35,352 nt of DNA from Pseudomonadota bacterium (GTDB taxonomy: Bacteria; Pseudomonadota; Gammaproteobacteria; Xanthomonadales; Xanthomonadaceae): NCBI GenBank assembly GCA_023392975.1, contig JAEWNA010000178.1:1-35352 (forward strand), written 5' to 3'. The translations under genes were made by a program, and so were the position numbers. Positions 23,610 to 33,719 of this stretch are shown here, piece by piece (position 1 is the first letter of the stretch; every line of letters begins with the position of its first letter). The notes beneath the pieces are model-generated. The model was given only the letters and a program-made list of their open reading frames with translations. It ran no database searches and was not told the origin of the DNA.

Positions 23610-24443
23610 TCAACGCACTCGCGAGAGCCGCAGCGCCTGCAGGCGGTCCTCGGCGCTGCGCGCGGCCTCGGTGCCGGGATAGCGGTCGATCACCTTCGAC
23701 AGCGTGGCTTCGGCAGCGTTGAGCTGGCGCAGGCCGTACTGGCACAGGCCGACCTTGAGCAGCGCGCCCGCGGCCTTGTCGTGGGTGGGATACCGCGCGA
23801 GCAGCGCCTGGAACTGCGGCATCGCCAGCGCGTAGTTCTGGGTGACGTAGTAGCTCTCGCCCAGCCAGTACATGGCATTCGGGGTGAACACGCCGTTCGG
23901 ATAGGCTTCCAGGAAGGCCTGGAAGGCCTGCGACGCATCCGCGTAGCGGCCGGCCTTGAGCGCATCGAAGGCGGTGTTGTAGGCGCTCCGCTCGTCCTCC
24001 GCGCGGCCGGTGAAGGCGGAGGCGTCGCCGTAGACGGTCGGCGGCGGCTCCTCGACGGCCGGCACCGCGGACGGTGTGGCGGCGGCCGTCGCGGTCGAAG
24101 GCGGCGCGACCGGCGGCGAGGATGGCATCGGCGCCGTCGGCGCGGCACCGCCTTCCAGTCGACCCAAGCGGCCGTCGAGGTCGAGGTACTGGTTCTTCGC
24201 GGCCTGCTTCTGCTGTTCGAGCTGCTGTTGCAGTTCCTCGACCTGCCCGCGCAAGCCCTGGTTCTCGCTCTTCAGCTCGGTGACCTGGTCGAGCAGGTTC
24301 TGGTTGCCCGAGCGCATCGCCGCGAGCTGCTGTTCCAGCGCCGTGAGGCGGTCGGACGTGCTCATCCGCTGCGCGAAGGCCGGCATGGCGATGCCGAGGG
24401 CGAGCAGCACGACGACGGGCGACAGCGAACGAAGGACTTTCAC
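23610..24443 (-). CDS. cpoB: Cell division coordinator CpoB (YbgF)
   Basis: The protein is 277 residues with a GTG start at 24443. Signal peptide MKVLRSLSPVVVLLALGIAMPAFA (cleavage after residue 24). Residues 28-95 form a trimerising coiled coil rich in Q/L (LEQQLAAMRSG, QVEELQQQLEQQKQ). A Pro/Ala linker of about 40 residues leads to three TPR units (AYNTAFDALKAGRYADASQA, YWLGESYYVTQNYALAMPQF, KVGLCQYGLRQLNAAEATL). In E. coli CpoB links peptidoglycan synthesis by PBP1B to Tol-driven outer-membrane constriction. It lies directly after pal, the classical position. Confidence 0.93.
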   Translation of the reverse strand: MKVLRSLSPVVVLLALGIAMPAFAQRMSTSDRLTALEQQLAAMRSGNQNLLDQVTELKSENQGLRGQVEELQQQLEQQKQAAKNQYLDLDGRLGRLEGGAAPTAPMPSSPPVAPPSTATAAATPSAVPAVEEPPPTVYGDASAFTGRAEDERSAYNTAFDALKAGRYADASQAFQAFLEAYPNGVFTPNAMYWLGESYYVTQNYALAMPQFQALLARYPTHDKAAGALLKVGLCQYGLRQLNAAEATLSKVIDRYPGTEAARSAEDRLQALRLSRVR

Positions 24444-24523
24444 GACGGCAACGACCTGATCAGCGGCGAGAGACGAGGGACGGGCATGCGACGGGGCGCC
24501 GGCAGGCGCCCCGTGCGCGACGC

Positions 24524-25066
24524 TCACTTCGCGGTGTAGACGATCTCGACGCGGCGATTGCGGCCCCAGCAGTCCTCGTTGGACTCGGTGCAGGTCGGCT
24601 GCTCTTCGCCGTAGCTGACGACGGTGATCTGCGTGCCGCTGCCGCCGTTGGCCTGGACGGACGACGACACCGCGTTCGCGCGGCGCTCGCCGAGGCCCAT
24701 GTTGTACTCGCGGCTGCCGCGCTCGTCGGCGTTGCCTTCGAGGGTCATGCGCGCGCTGGGACGATCGCGCAGGTACTTGGCGTGGCAGGCGACGATGGCC
24801 TGGAACTCTGGCTTGAGCGCATCCTGGTCGAAGTCGAAGTAGACCACGCGCTGGCGCAGGCAGGCATCGGTGTCGAGGTCGCCGGGGCCGTAGGCGCCGG
24901 TGCGCACCGGGCCGGTATTGCCCATGCCGGAGGAGGTGGTGCCGGAGGAGGTATTGCCGTTGCCGACGGTGGCGCCGGTGTCGGTGTTTTCCTTCACTTT
25001 CTTGGAACAGGCGGCAGCGGTCACGCACAGGATCGCGGTGAGCAGCACTCGGGAGGTCGTGTTCAT
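24524..25066 (-). CDS. pal: Peptidoglycan-associated lipoprotein Pal
   Basis: The protein is 180 residues from the ATG at 25066. A lipoprotein signal ends at C20 (CVTAAAC). A low-complexity Gly/Thr/Ser linker (residues 30-60) precedes the OmpA-like peptidoglycan-binding domain: VYFDFDQDALKPEF, LEGNADERGSREYNMGLGER, RRVEIVYTAK. Two extra cysteines (C-TESNED-C) form a probable disulphide of the kind seen in some Xanthomonadaceae. It anchors the outer membrane to the cell wall and is recycled by TolQRAB. Confidence 0.97.
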   Translation of the reverse strand: MNTTSRVLLTAILCVTAAACSKKVKENTDTGATVGNGNTSSGTTSSGMGNTGPVRTGAYGPGDLDTDACLRQRVVYFDFDQDALKPEFQAIVACHAKYLRDRPSARMTLEGNADERGSREYNMGLGERRANAVSSSVQANGGSGTQITVVSYGEEQPTCTESNEDCWGRNRRVEIVYTAK

Positions 25067-25161
25067 GCGGGGTCTCGGTGTGGTCGCGGGGTGGTCAGGG
25101 TGGATATCGGGGGAAAGGAGGCGGTGAGCGGGCGATCGGGTTCGGCGGAGGCCGGACCGGA

Positions 25162-26517
25162 TCAGCGCGGCATGCGGTACGGGCCCCAGGCGGGTTCGCG
25201 CACGTCGCCGCCGGCGACCACCAGGCGCTGGCGGACGCGGGCATCGGCGGAGACGGCGTAGAGCACGCCGCGTCCGCCTTCGCGGGCGGCGTAGAGCACC
25301 ATCGCCGCGTTCGGCGCGAAGCTCGGGGATTCGTCCAGATTGCCGGGCGAAAGCATGGACCAGCGCGGCGATCCCAGGCTGCGATCGAGCATCGCGATAC
25401 GGTACACGTTGCCGCTGCCCTGTGCCACGGCGAGCTTCTTGCCGTCCGCGGACACCGTGGCGCGTGCGTTGTAACTGCCCTGGAACGTGACCCGGGTGGC
25501 CGAACCGCCGCTCGCCGGGGCCTGGTAGATCTGCGGCTTGCCGCTGCGGTCGGAGGTGAAATACAGGGTGCTGCCGTCGGCGCTCCAGACCGGTTCGGTG
25601 TCGATGCCGAACTGGCTGGTGACCTGGGTCAGCGCGCGGCTGGCCAGATCCATCACGTAGATCTCGGGGTTGCCGCTCTTGGACAGCGCCATCGCCAGCT
25701 TGCGGCCGTCGGGCGAGAAGCTCGGCGCGCCGTTGATGCCCTTGAACGCGGCCACCACCTCGCGCGCACCGGTGGCGACGTCCTGGACGACGATCGAGGA
25801 GTTGCCGCGCTCGAAGCTGACGTAGGCGAGCCTGCGTCCGTCCGGGCTCCACGCCGGCGACACCAGCGGCTTTTCGGAGCGCACCACCGTCTGCGGGTTG
25901 TAGCCGTCGGCGTCGGCGATCATCAGCGCGTACTGCGCGCCCTTGCCGACGCCGGTCTGCACGATGTATGCGATGCGGGTCCAGAACGCGCCGCGCACGC
26001 CGGTGAGCTTCTCGTAGATGGCGTCGGCGATCTGGTGGGCGACGTCGCGCATCGCGTTGGCGCGCGCGGTGAGCGCGAACGCCAGCAGGCGGTTGCCGCC
26101 CATGTCGAACAGTTCGTACTCGACGCGATAGCCGCCGTCGGCGGCGTCCAGCACCCGACCGACCACGACGTAGTTCTGCTTCAGCGTGCGGAAGTAGGCG
26201 TAGTCGATGTCGGCGCCGCGGCTGGGGCGCTGTGCGCCGAGGTCGGCCGGCGGCAGCGGCCGGAACTGGCCGGAGCGGGCCAGGTCGGCACGGACGACTT
26301 CGGCGATGTCGGTCTGCGGCGCTCCGGCGCTGCCCTGGTACGGCATCGGGACGACCGCGATCGGGGTGGCCGCCGCGTTGCCGCCGACGATGTCCAGCTC
26401 CAGCCCGCGTTGCTGCGCGGACGCGACCATAGGCAGCAGCGCGAGGCCGAACAGAGCGATGCCGGACAGGATCAGCGAGAGGAAGGACTTGGGCAGGAAC
26501 GACGTCGGTCGGGTCAT
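25162..26517 (-). CDS. tolB: Tol-Pal system periplasmic protein TolB
   Basis: The protein is 451 residues. Signal peptide up to about residue 34 (LPMVASA). The N-terminal domain (residues 38-165) carries the IAVVPMPYQG and YVVVGRVLDA strands. It is followed by a six-bladed beta-propeller with WSPDGRRLAYVSFERGNSSI, FSPDGRKLAMALSKSGNPEI and WSADGSTLYFTSDRSGKPQI blade motifs. TolB binds Pal through the propeller and TolA through its N-terminus. Gaps of 95 bp to pal and 111 bp to tolA contain no gene. Confidence 0.97.
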   Translation of the reverse strand: MTRPTSFLPKSFLSLILSGIALFGLALLPMVASAQQRGLELDIVGGNAAATPIAVVPMPYQGSAGAPQTDIAEVVRADLARSGQFRPLPPADLGAQRPSRGADIDYAYFRTLKQNYVVVGRVLDAADGGYRVEYELFDMGGNRLLAFALTARANAMRDVAHQIADAIYEKLTGVRGAFWTRIAYIVQTGVGKGAQYALMIADADGYNPQTVVRSEKPLVSPAWSPDGRRLAYVSFERGNSSIVVQDVATGAREVVAAFKGINGAPSFSPDGRKLAMALSKSGNPEIYVMDLASRALTQVTSQFGIDTEPVWSADGSTLYFTSDRSGKPQIYQAPASGGSATRVTFQGSYNARATVSADGKKLAVAQGSGNVYRIAMLDRSLGSPRWSMLSPGNLDESPSFAPNAAMVLYAAREGGRGVLYAVSADARVRQRLVVAGGDVREPAWGPYRMPR

Positions 26518-26628
26518 CGGCGGTCGGGGCCTCGGCGATGGGGGCGTGCGGGTGAGCCGACAGCTTGGCCGCGAAAACGGTCAGAAAGATGAACGGACAC
26601 GGACTCGGGCAGACCGCACGGCCGTCGG

Positions 26629-27558
26629 TCAGGGTTCCTCGGCACGGAACTTGAGGATCAGGGTCCGGTTGAAGACGCTCTCGAAACCCTGGTAGGGCAA
26701 GGGCTGCGCCTTCAGGACGGCGGCCTCCACGGAACGGCGGCCGACCTCGTCGTAGGGGCAGGACGGGTCGACCTGCACGTCGATCACGGTGCCGTTGGGG
26801 ATCTGCCGGATCACGATCTTGCAGATCTGGTCGGGCGAGACATTGTCCGGCCGCACCCAGTTGCTGCGGATCTTCTCGATCAGCGCCTGACTGTATTGGG
26901 CGGCCAGGTTCGGATCGACCCCGCGCGACCCCGGCGGCGGGGACGCCGCAGCGGCGGCAGAGGCCTGCTGGGCGCGCTGCCGGGCCAGTTCGTCCAGCCG
27001 CTGCTGGGTCTGGGCGATCTCGCGCTGGTTCTGCTCGCGCTGGCGCTGGATGTCGGCCAATTGCTGATCGCGCTGGCGCTGCATCTCGGTCTTGCGCTGC
27101 TCGGCCTCCTGGCGTTCGCGCTCGGCGGTGAGATCGACCTGGCCCTGCCGCCGCTTGGCCTCCTGCTCGCGCTCGGCGGTGTCGGCGGCCTGCGCGTCGG
27201 GCTTCACTTCCTGCTGGTCGACCTTGTCCGGGTCGGGCAGCTGTTCCTGCGGCAGCGGCTGCGCCTCGGGCGGGGTCTCGGGCGTCTCTTCCAGCGCGTC
27301 CGGTAGTGGCTCGGGCGGCGGCGTTTCCGTCGGCTCGACCGGTTTCGCGACCTCCGGCTGCGGGCGGGTCCGCAGCGCGGCGCGGGTCGCCGCGGACAGC
27401 GCGTTCGGGTCGATCACGTCGGCGTGGACCGGCTCGCCGGCCGCCGCGGGCGGACGCGCGGGCAGCAGCGACACCAGCAGCAGCAACAGCGCCGGCAGCA
27501 GATGCAGCAACAGCGCCAGCGCGACCGCGACCGTGGTGTCGTGGCGGGTCTCGCGCAT
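26629..27558 (-). CDS. tolA: Tol-Pal system inner-membrane protein TolA
   Basis: The protein is 309 residues, shorter than the E. coli protein. A single N-terminal helix (VAVALALLLHLLPALLLLLV) keeps the His that contacts TolQR. A Pro/Glu-rich stretch (residues 85-125) and a long charged coiled coil (Q/R/E-rich, residues 125-200) form the periplasm-spanning part. The C-terminal domain III (YSQALIEKIRSNWVRPDNV to the end) has two cysteines (QICK and PSCPY) that probably form a disulphide. It couples the proton-driven TolQR motor to TolB and Pal. The short coil suggests a less extended rod than in E. coli. Confidence 0.95.
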   Translation of the reverse strand: MRETRHDTTVAVALALLLHLLPALLLLLVSLLPARPPAAAGEPVHADVIDPNALSAATRAALRTRPQPEVAKPVEPTETPPPEPLPDALEETPETPPEAQPLPQEQLPDPDKVDQQEVKPDAQAADTAEREQEAKRRQGQVDLTAERERQEAEQRKTEMQRQRDQQLADIQRQREQNQREIAQTQQRLDELARQRAQQASAAAAASPPPGSRGVDPNLAAQYSQALIEKIRSNWVRPDNVSPDQICKIVIRQIPNGTVIDVQVDPSCPYDEVGRRSVEAAVLKAQPLPYQGFESVFNRTLILKFRAEEP

Positions 27559-27592
27559 CAGCGAACCTGCCCGTCCCGGCGACGGCGCGTGG

Positions 27593-28030
27593 TCACGACT
27601 GTTCCTCCGGCAGGCTGACCAGGCTGACCTTGCCGATGCCGGCGTCCTTGATCAGGTCGATGCCGCGCATCACGGTCTGGTAGCTGGCGTCGCGGGCGCC
27701 GCTCACCAGCACGGTGATCTCGGCGTTGCGTTCGTGCACGGCGCGGAGCTCGGAAACGAGGTCCTTCGCGTCGATCGCGCGGTTGCGGCCGCGCTCGAGC
27801 ATCAGCGCGTAGCCGCCGTCGGCGTAGATGCTGACCACCACCGGATCCTGCGGGGTCTGCAGCGATTTCGCCCGCGACTGCGGCAGGCTGATGTCGGTGC
27901 CGAGGTTCAGCAGCGGCGCGGTGACCATGAAGATGATCAGCAGCACGAGCATCACGTCGATGTACGGCACGACGTTGATCTCGGCTTTCAGCTTGCGCTT
28001 GCGGCGGCGGCCGGCGGCTTGGAGGGCCAT
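27593..28030 (-). CDS. tolR: Tol-Pal system proton channel subunit TolR
   Basis: The protein is 145 residues. The basic N-terminus (GRRRKRKLKAEINVVPYID) leads into one membrane helix with the essential proton-carrying Asp (D25 in VPYIDVMLVLLIIF). The periplasmic domain of the ExbD/TolR family follows (VVVSIYADGGYALM, LVSELRAVHERNAEITVLV, YQTVMRGIDLIKDAGIGKVS). It partners TolQ as the stator of the energised complex. Confidence 0.97.
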   Translation of the reverse strand: MALQAAGRRRKRKLKAEINVVPYIDVMLVLLIIFMVTAPLLNLGTDISLPQSRAKSLQTPQDPVVVSIYADGGYALMLERGRNRAIDAKDLVSELRAVHERNAEITVLVSGARDASYQTVMRGIDLIKDAGIGKVSLVSLPEEQS

Positions 28031-28095
28031 GGTCGGTGTCCGGTGGGGCGGAAGACGGGGACGGTGCGGTCAACGATCCGGGCGGCGGCCCGGGG

Positions 28096-28869
28096 TCAGT
28101 GCTCGTCCATGTGCGCCTGGCGCTGCAGGATCGAGGCGAACTCCTCGGCGAAGGCGTCGTAGCGCACCGCCAGCCGTTCGACCCGGGTCGCGAAGCGGTT
28201 GTAGGCCCACACCGCCGGGATCGCCGCGAACAGGCCCATCGCGGTGGCGAGCAGCGCCTCGGAAATGCCCGGGGCGACCGTGGCGATCGTCGCTTCTTTC
28301 ATGCTCGCCAGTCCGTGGAACGACATCAGGATGCCCAGCACGGTGCCGAACAGGCCGACGTAGGGGCTGATCGAACCGACGTTGGCGAGGAACTCGAGGT
28401 TGTGTTCGAGGCCGTCCAGCTCGCGCGAGGCGGTCGCGCGCATCGCGCGCTGCGCGCCCTCGAGCTGGCTGCGGGCGTCGACGCCGCGACGCTGGCGCAC
28501 GCGGTTGAACTCGCGCAGGCCGCCTTCGAAGATCGCCTCGAGGCCGCTGATCTGCTGCTTGCGGCCCGCGGCCTCGGCGTAGAGCCGACCGAGGTCGCCG
28601 CCGGCCCAGAAACGCTCCTCGAAGCCGTCGGCCTCTTTCTGCGCGCGATCCAGCACCCGCTTCTTGCGGAAGATGATCACCCACGACGCCACCGACGCCA
28701 GCAGCAGCAGCGCCATCACCGCCTGCACCGGCAGGCTGGCGTCGGCGACGAGCTTCAGGTAGTTCAGCCCCGCCTCGGGGGCGGCAGCCTGGAGCGTGGC
28801 AGCGGTCGTCGCCTGCGCGGGCAGCGGTTCGACGGCGGTGGCCTGCAGGGCCATGGGCAGCACATTCAT
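28096..28869 (-). CDS. tolQ: Tol-Pal system proton channel subunit TolQ
   Basis: The protein is 257 residues from the ATG at 28869 (overlapping the ybgC stop as ATGA; M6 is an alternative start). Three helices: residues 48-66 (VQAVMALLLLASVASWVII), the ISPYVGLFGTVLGILMSF region, and SEALLATAMGLFAAIPAVWA. The last two have the small/Thr residues that line the ExbB/TolQ channel. The cytoplasmic loop contains EFNRVRQRRGVDARSQLEGA. It forms a pentamer around TolR. Confidence 0.97.
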   Translation of the reverse strand: MNVLPMALQATAVEPLPAQATTAATLQAAAPEAGLNYLKLVADASLPVQAVMALLLLASVASWVIIFRKKRVLDRAQKEADGFEERFWAGGDLGRLYAEAAGRKQQISGLEAIFEGGLREFNRVRQRRGVDARSQLEGAQRAMRATASRELDGLEHNLEFLANVGSISPYVGLFGTVLGILMSFHGLASMKEATIATVAPGISEALLATAMGLFAAIPAVWAYNRFATRVERLAVRYDAFAEEFASILQRQAHMDEH

Positions 28870-29394
28870 CGGGGAACTCGCTCCGGATTCGGTTCGTCGG
28901 CCCCGGACGCGCCCGGCGCGTGCGCCGGACCGCCCGCGGGCGGGGATTCGAGGGATTGCAGCATCGACAGCAACGCAGGGGGAATGGCCATCGGCCGGAA
29001 ACGCTCGGCATCCAGCGCCGCGACCCGCACCTCGGCGTCGAGCAGCCGGACGCCGTCGCGATCGATGGTCTGCGCGATCACCAGGCTCGCGCGCCGGCAA
29101 TCGTGCAGTCGCACGCCGACCGCGAGGGCGTCGTCCAGCCGCGCCGGCAGGCGGAAGTCGATCGTCATCGCCCGCACCGCGAACACCAGTCCCTGTTCGC
29201 GCCGCAGACGTTCCTGGCCCCACCCCTGCGCCCGCAGCCATTCGGTGCGCGCGCGTTCGAGGAAGGCCAGGTATTGCGCGTGATAGACCACGCCACCGGC
29301 GTCGGTATCCTCCCAGTAGACCCGTGTCGGCCAGCTGAATTCGGCGCCTGCGCCCGGGGAACTCGCGGTCGACGCACTGGCGGCCGGATCGCGA

Positions 29395-29405
<11 letters not shown>
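28866..29405 (-). CDS. ybgC: Tol-Pal-associated acyl-CoA thioesterase YbgC
   Basis: The protein is 179 residues, with 25 N-terminal Ala/Ser-rich residues and a C-terminal tail of about 25 residues beyond the usual 135-residue hotdog domain. The active-site segment YWEDTDAGGVVYHAQYLAFLE contains the conserved Asp residues (D33, D35) and the HxxYL helix. It hydrolyses short-chain or phospholipid-linked acyl thioesters. It overlaps ruvB by 11 bases and tolQ by 4, tying the Tol genes to the recombination genes in one transcript. Confidence 0.93.
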
Positions 29406-30435
<1,030 letters not shown>

Positions 30436-30501
30436 CCGCGCATTATGCATGGCCCGCCGGCGCGACGGCCCGCGGGCCGCCCCCGGGATCGCGGGCCGTC
30501 G

Positions 30502-32424
30502 TCAGATCTGCACCTGCGCGCCCAGTTCCACCAGTCGATTGCCCGGGATGCGGAAGAAGCCGGTGGCCGAGGCGGCGTTGCGGTGCATCAGCGCGAAGAG
30601 CTTGTCGCGCCAGACCGGCATGCCGCGGTGGGCGCTGGCGATGATGGTCTCGCGGCTGGAGAAGTACGTCGTGTCCATCGGGTCGAAATGGATGCCACCC
30701 TTGTCGCAGCTGCGCATCAGCGCCAGCGGCACGTCCGGCGTCTCCATGAAGCCGAACTTGATGACGACGCGATGGAAATCGTCGCCGATCGATTCGATCT
30801 TCAGGCACTTTTCCTTCGGCGCGTAGGGCACGTTGAGCGTGTCGACGGTCAGGAACACGTTGCGCTCGTGCAGCACCTTGTTGTGCTTGAGGTTGTGCAG
30901 CAGCGCGTGCGGGACCACGGTCTTGTCGGCGGTCAGGAACACCGCGGTGCCGGGCACGCGCACCGGCGGCGCCAGCATCAGGCCGGACAGGAAGGTGTCG
31001 ACCTGGATGCCTTCCTTGCGGATCTCGCCGCGCAGCAGTTCGCGACCGCGGCGCCAGGTGCGCATCATCGTGAACGCGGTGATGCCGATGAACAGCGGCA
31101 CCCAGGCGCCGATGCCGGTCAACAGCTTGGCGCCGTTGGCGAACAGGAATGCGATGTCCACGAACAGGAACAGCCCGCACAGCGGCAGCACCCAGCGGCG
31201 GGTGTCGGGCCAGCGGGTATAGGCGACGATCGCCAGCAGCAGGGTGTCGATCAGCATCGTGCCGGTGACCGACAGGCCATAGGCCGTGGCCAGCGCGGTG
31301 GCGCTCTTGAAGCTCAGGGTGAGCACGACGACGGCCGCAAACAGCGTCCAGTTGATCGACGGCACGTAGATCTGGCCGATGGTGTCCTTCGAGGTGTAGC
31401 GGATCGCCAGCCGCGGCAGGTAGCCGAGCTGGATCGCCTGGCGGGTCACCGAGAACGCGCCCGTGATCACCGCCTGCGAGGCCACGGTCGCGGCCACGGT
31501 CGCGAGGATCAGCATCGGGATCTGCGCCCAGTCCGGGATCGACATGAAGAACGGGTTCGCGATCGCCTCGGGATGCTCCAGCAGCACCGCACCCTGGCCG
31601 TAGTAGTTCAGTACCAGCGCCGGCAGCACGAAGCCGAACCAGCCCCAGCGGATCGGCGTCTTGCCGAAGTGGCCGAGGTCGGCGTACAGCGCCTCGCCGC
31701 CGGTCACGGTCAGCACCACCGCACCGAGCACGAACACCGCGTGCCAGTTGTGGGTGAGGAAGAAATCGATCGCCCACCAGGGGTTCAGCGCGGTCAGCAC
31801 CGTGGGGTGGTGGGCGATGTTGTAGACGCCGAACGCCGCGATCACCACGAACCAGGTGAGCATCACCGGACCGAAGGCCTTGCCGACCTTCGCGGTGCCG
31901 AAGCGCTGCAGCGCGAACAGGCCGGTGAGGATGACCAGGCTGATCGGCACCACCCAGGTCTCGAAGAACGGCCAGATCACTTCCAGACCGGCGACCGCAC
32001 CGAGCACGGTGATCGGCGGGGTGATCATGCCGTCGCCGAAGAACAGCGCCGCGCCGAAGATGCCGAGGATGCCGACCGCGTAGTTGAGCCGCGACCCGGG
32101 CTTGAGGCCGCGCTGGGCCAGCGCGGTGAGCGCCATGATGCCGCCCTCGCCTTCGTTGTCGGCGCGCATGATCACGATGACGTATTTCAGCGTGACCACC
32201 AGCAGCAGCGACCAGAAGCCGAGCGAGAGCAGGCCCTTCACCGTCGCCGGATTGGGGCTGAGCCCGTAGTGCGGGCTGAACATCTCCTGGATCGTGTACA
32301 GCGGGCTGGTGCCGATGTCGCCGAACACGACGCCGACGGCGGCCACGACCAGCGCGGTGAGTCCGGCCTTGCCGTGCGGGGTCGGATGATGGGTGGACGC
32401 GTCGTGCTGGGAGGTATCGCTCAT
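30502..32424 (-). CDS. kup: Low-affinity potassium uptake protein Kup
   Basis: The protein is 640 residues with 12 predicted membrane helices and a cytoplasmic C-terminal domain of about 170 residues. The signature GVVFGDIGTSPLYTIQEMF lies at residues 33-51; GEGGIMALTALAQ, DGMITPPITVLGAVAGLE and NWTLFAAVVVLTLSFKSATA are typical of the HAK/KUP/KT family. It carries K+ with protons. It is inserted between ruvA and ruvB on the same strand with 39- and 66-bp gaps and has no functional link to them. Confidence 0.97.
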   Translation of the reverse strand: MSDTSQHDASTHHPTPHGKAGLTALVVAAVGVVFGDIGTSPLYTIQEMFSPHYGLSPNPATVKGLLSLGFWSLLLVVTLKYVIVIMRADNEGEGGIMALTALAQRGLKPGSRLNYAVGILGIFGAALFFGDGMITPPITVLGAVAGLEVIWPFFETWVVPISLVILTGLFALQRFGTAKVGKAFGPVMLTWFVVIAAFGVYNIAHHPTVLTALNPWWAIDFFLTHNWHAVFVLGAVVLTVTGGEALYADLGHFGKTPIRWGWFGFVLPALVLNYYGQGAVLLEHPEAIANPFFMSIPDWAQIPMLILATVAATVASQAVITGAFSVTRQAIQLGYLPRLAIRYTSKDTIGQIYVPSINWTLFAAVVVLTLSFKSATALATAYGLSVTGTMLIDTLLLAIVAYTRWPDTRRWVLPLCGLFLFVDIAFLFANGAKLLTGIGAWVPLFIGITAFTMMRTWRRGRELLRGEIRKEGIQVDTFLSGLMLAPPVRVPGTAVFLTADKTVVPHALLHNLKHNKVLHERNVFLTVDTLNVPYAPKEKCLKIESIGDDFHRVVIKFGFMETPDVPLALMRSCDKGGIHFDPMDTTYFSSRETIIASAHRGMPVWRDKLFALMHRNAASATGFFRIPGNRLVELGAQVQI

Positions 32425-32463
32425 CGCGGGAATGCCGGAAGGCCCTCGTGGAGTGTGCCGATG

Positions 32464-33054
32464 TCAGCGAAGCGCGGACTGCAGCGCCTTGCGGATGATC
32501 CCGGCGGCATCGTCGCCGACCGCCGCGGCCTCGCGCGCCATGCGCGCGGCCTCGGCGGGCTTGTAGCCCAGCTGCTGCAGGGCGATGGTCGCCTCGGACT
32601 GCGCATCGCCCGCGGCCGCCGCGGCGTTCAGGGTCATGCCGGCGCCGGCGAAGTCGGCGGCGCGGTCGCGCAATTCGACGACCATGCGCTCGGCGGTCTT
32701 CTTGCCGATGCCCGGGATGCGGGTGAGCGCGGTCACGTCGCCTGCCTGCACCAGCCGCGCGAACTCGTCCACGCTCACGCCCGAAAGCACCGCCAGCGCG
32801 ATCTTCACGCCGATGCCGCTGACCTTCTGCACGTCACGGAACAGCCTGCGCTCGGCCTCGCGCAGGAAGCCGTACAGCGAGACGCTGTCCTCCTTCTGCG
32901 CGTAGTGGGTGAACAGCGCCACCTCGCGGCCCACGTCCGGCAGATCGTAGAACGTGCTCATCGGCGCCTCCAGCTCGTAACCGACGCCGTGGACGTCGAT
33001 CACCAGCCAGGGGGGCTGCTTGTGCACCAGCGTGCCTTTGAGTCGACCGATCAT
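32464..33054 (-). CDS. ruvA: Holliday junction binding protein RuvA
   Basis: The protein is 196 residues. The N-terminal OB fold (MIGRLKGTLVHKQPPWLVID) is followed by two helix-hairpin-helix motifs (VSGIGVKIALAVLSG and TRIPGIGKKTAERMVVEL), then an Ala-rich linker and a C-terminal three-helix domain that contacts RuvB (ALQQLGYKPAEAARMA). The acidic pin residues are not clear by eye. It is separated from ruvB by kup. Confidence 0.97.
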   Translation of the reverse strand: MIGRLKGTLVHKQPPWLVIDVHGVGYELEAPMSTFYDLPDVGREVALFTHYAQKEDSVSLYGFLREAERRLFRDVQKVSGIGVKIALAVLSGVSVDEFARLVQAGDVTALTRIPGIGKKTAERMVVELRDRAADFAGAGMTLNAAAAAGDAQSEATIALQQLGYKPAEAARMAREAAAVGDDAAGIIRKALQSALR

Positions 33055-33079
33055 GCTCGTCTCCCGCGCTGCGCGCAGG

Positions 33080-33667
33080 TTACTCCTTCAGCACCATGTC
33101 GATGCACATGACCGCGGCCATGATCAGGATGCGCACGTCGTCGTCCTCGCCGACCGCGTCGGACACCGACAGCACGTAGTTGTCGGCGCTGGTGAACAGC
33201 TCCTTGCCCAGCCCGGCCCACTTCTTGGTGACCCGCGCCAGCTCCTTCTCGCCCTTGAGGAACTGGAAGTCCCAGCTGGTCCACTTGCCCTTGAGCATGC
33301 AGACCTCGTTGTCGCGGGCGTCGAGCACGCGGAACGCGCCGCCGATCGAGAAGAACTTCTGCTTGAACCCGCCGACCACGCGGCCGTTCTCGTCCAGCAC
33401 CTCGACCTTCGACAGGAAGAACGACACGCCGCGGCGCACGGTCAGCGCCTTGCGGCCGTCGGCGCCGGTCAGCACCACCTCGAACGGCGTCATCCGCTTG
33501 TAGTCGGTGAAGCGCAGCAGCTTGGTGAAGAAGCCGAGGTTGGGCTCGCGGCATTCGAGCAGCTTCGCACCACCGGCCGGATCGAACACGTCGTAATTGT
33601 TCGCGGCCTTGAAGATGCCGGCGTGTTCCTTGATCAGGAAAAGATTCTGGCGCAGCGCAGGATGCAT
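33080..33667 (-). CDS. LURP-one / phospholipid scramblase-related protein
   Basis: The protein is 195 residues with no signal peptide. The pattern of beta strands with a buried C-terminal helix is that of LURP-one-related and YxjI-type proteins: an initial NLFLIKEHAGIFKAANNYDV strand pair, a central barrel (RRGVSFFLSKVEVLDENGRV, GGFKQKFFSIGGAFRVLDA) and a hydrophobic C-terminal helix (ILIMAAVMCIDMVL). These fold like scramblase/tubby domains; their bacterial function is unknown. It sits between ruvC and ruvA with gaps of 52 and 25 bp, so it is probably co-transcribed with them. Confidence 0.8.
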   Translation of the reverse strand: MHPALRQNLFLIKEHAGIFKAANNYDVFDPAGGAKLLECREPNLGFFTKLLRFTDYKRMTPFEVVLTGADGRKALTVRRGVSFFLSKVEVLDENGRVVGGFKQKFFSIGGAFRVLDARDNEVCMLKGKWTSWDFQFLKGEKELARVTKKWAGLGKELFTSADNYVLSVSDAVGEDDDVRILIMAAVMCIDMVLKE

Positions 33668-33719
33668 GACGTTTCCGTGGGAAGGTGGGTGCGGGATTGT
33701 GGGAGAGCGGGAGGCGCGG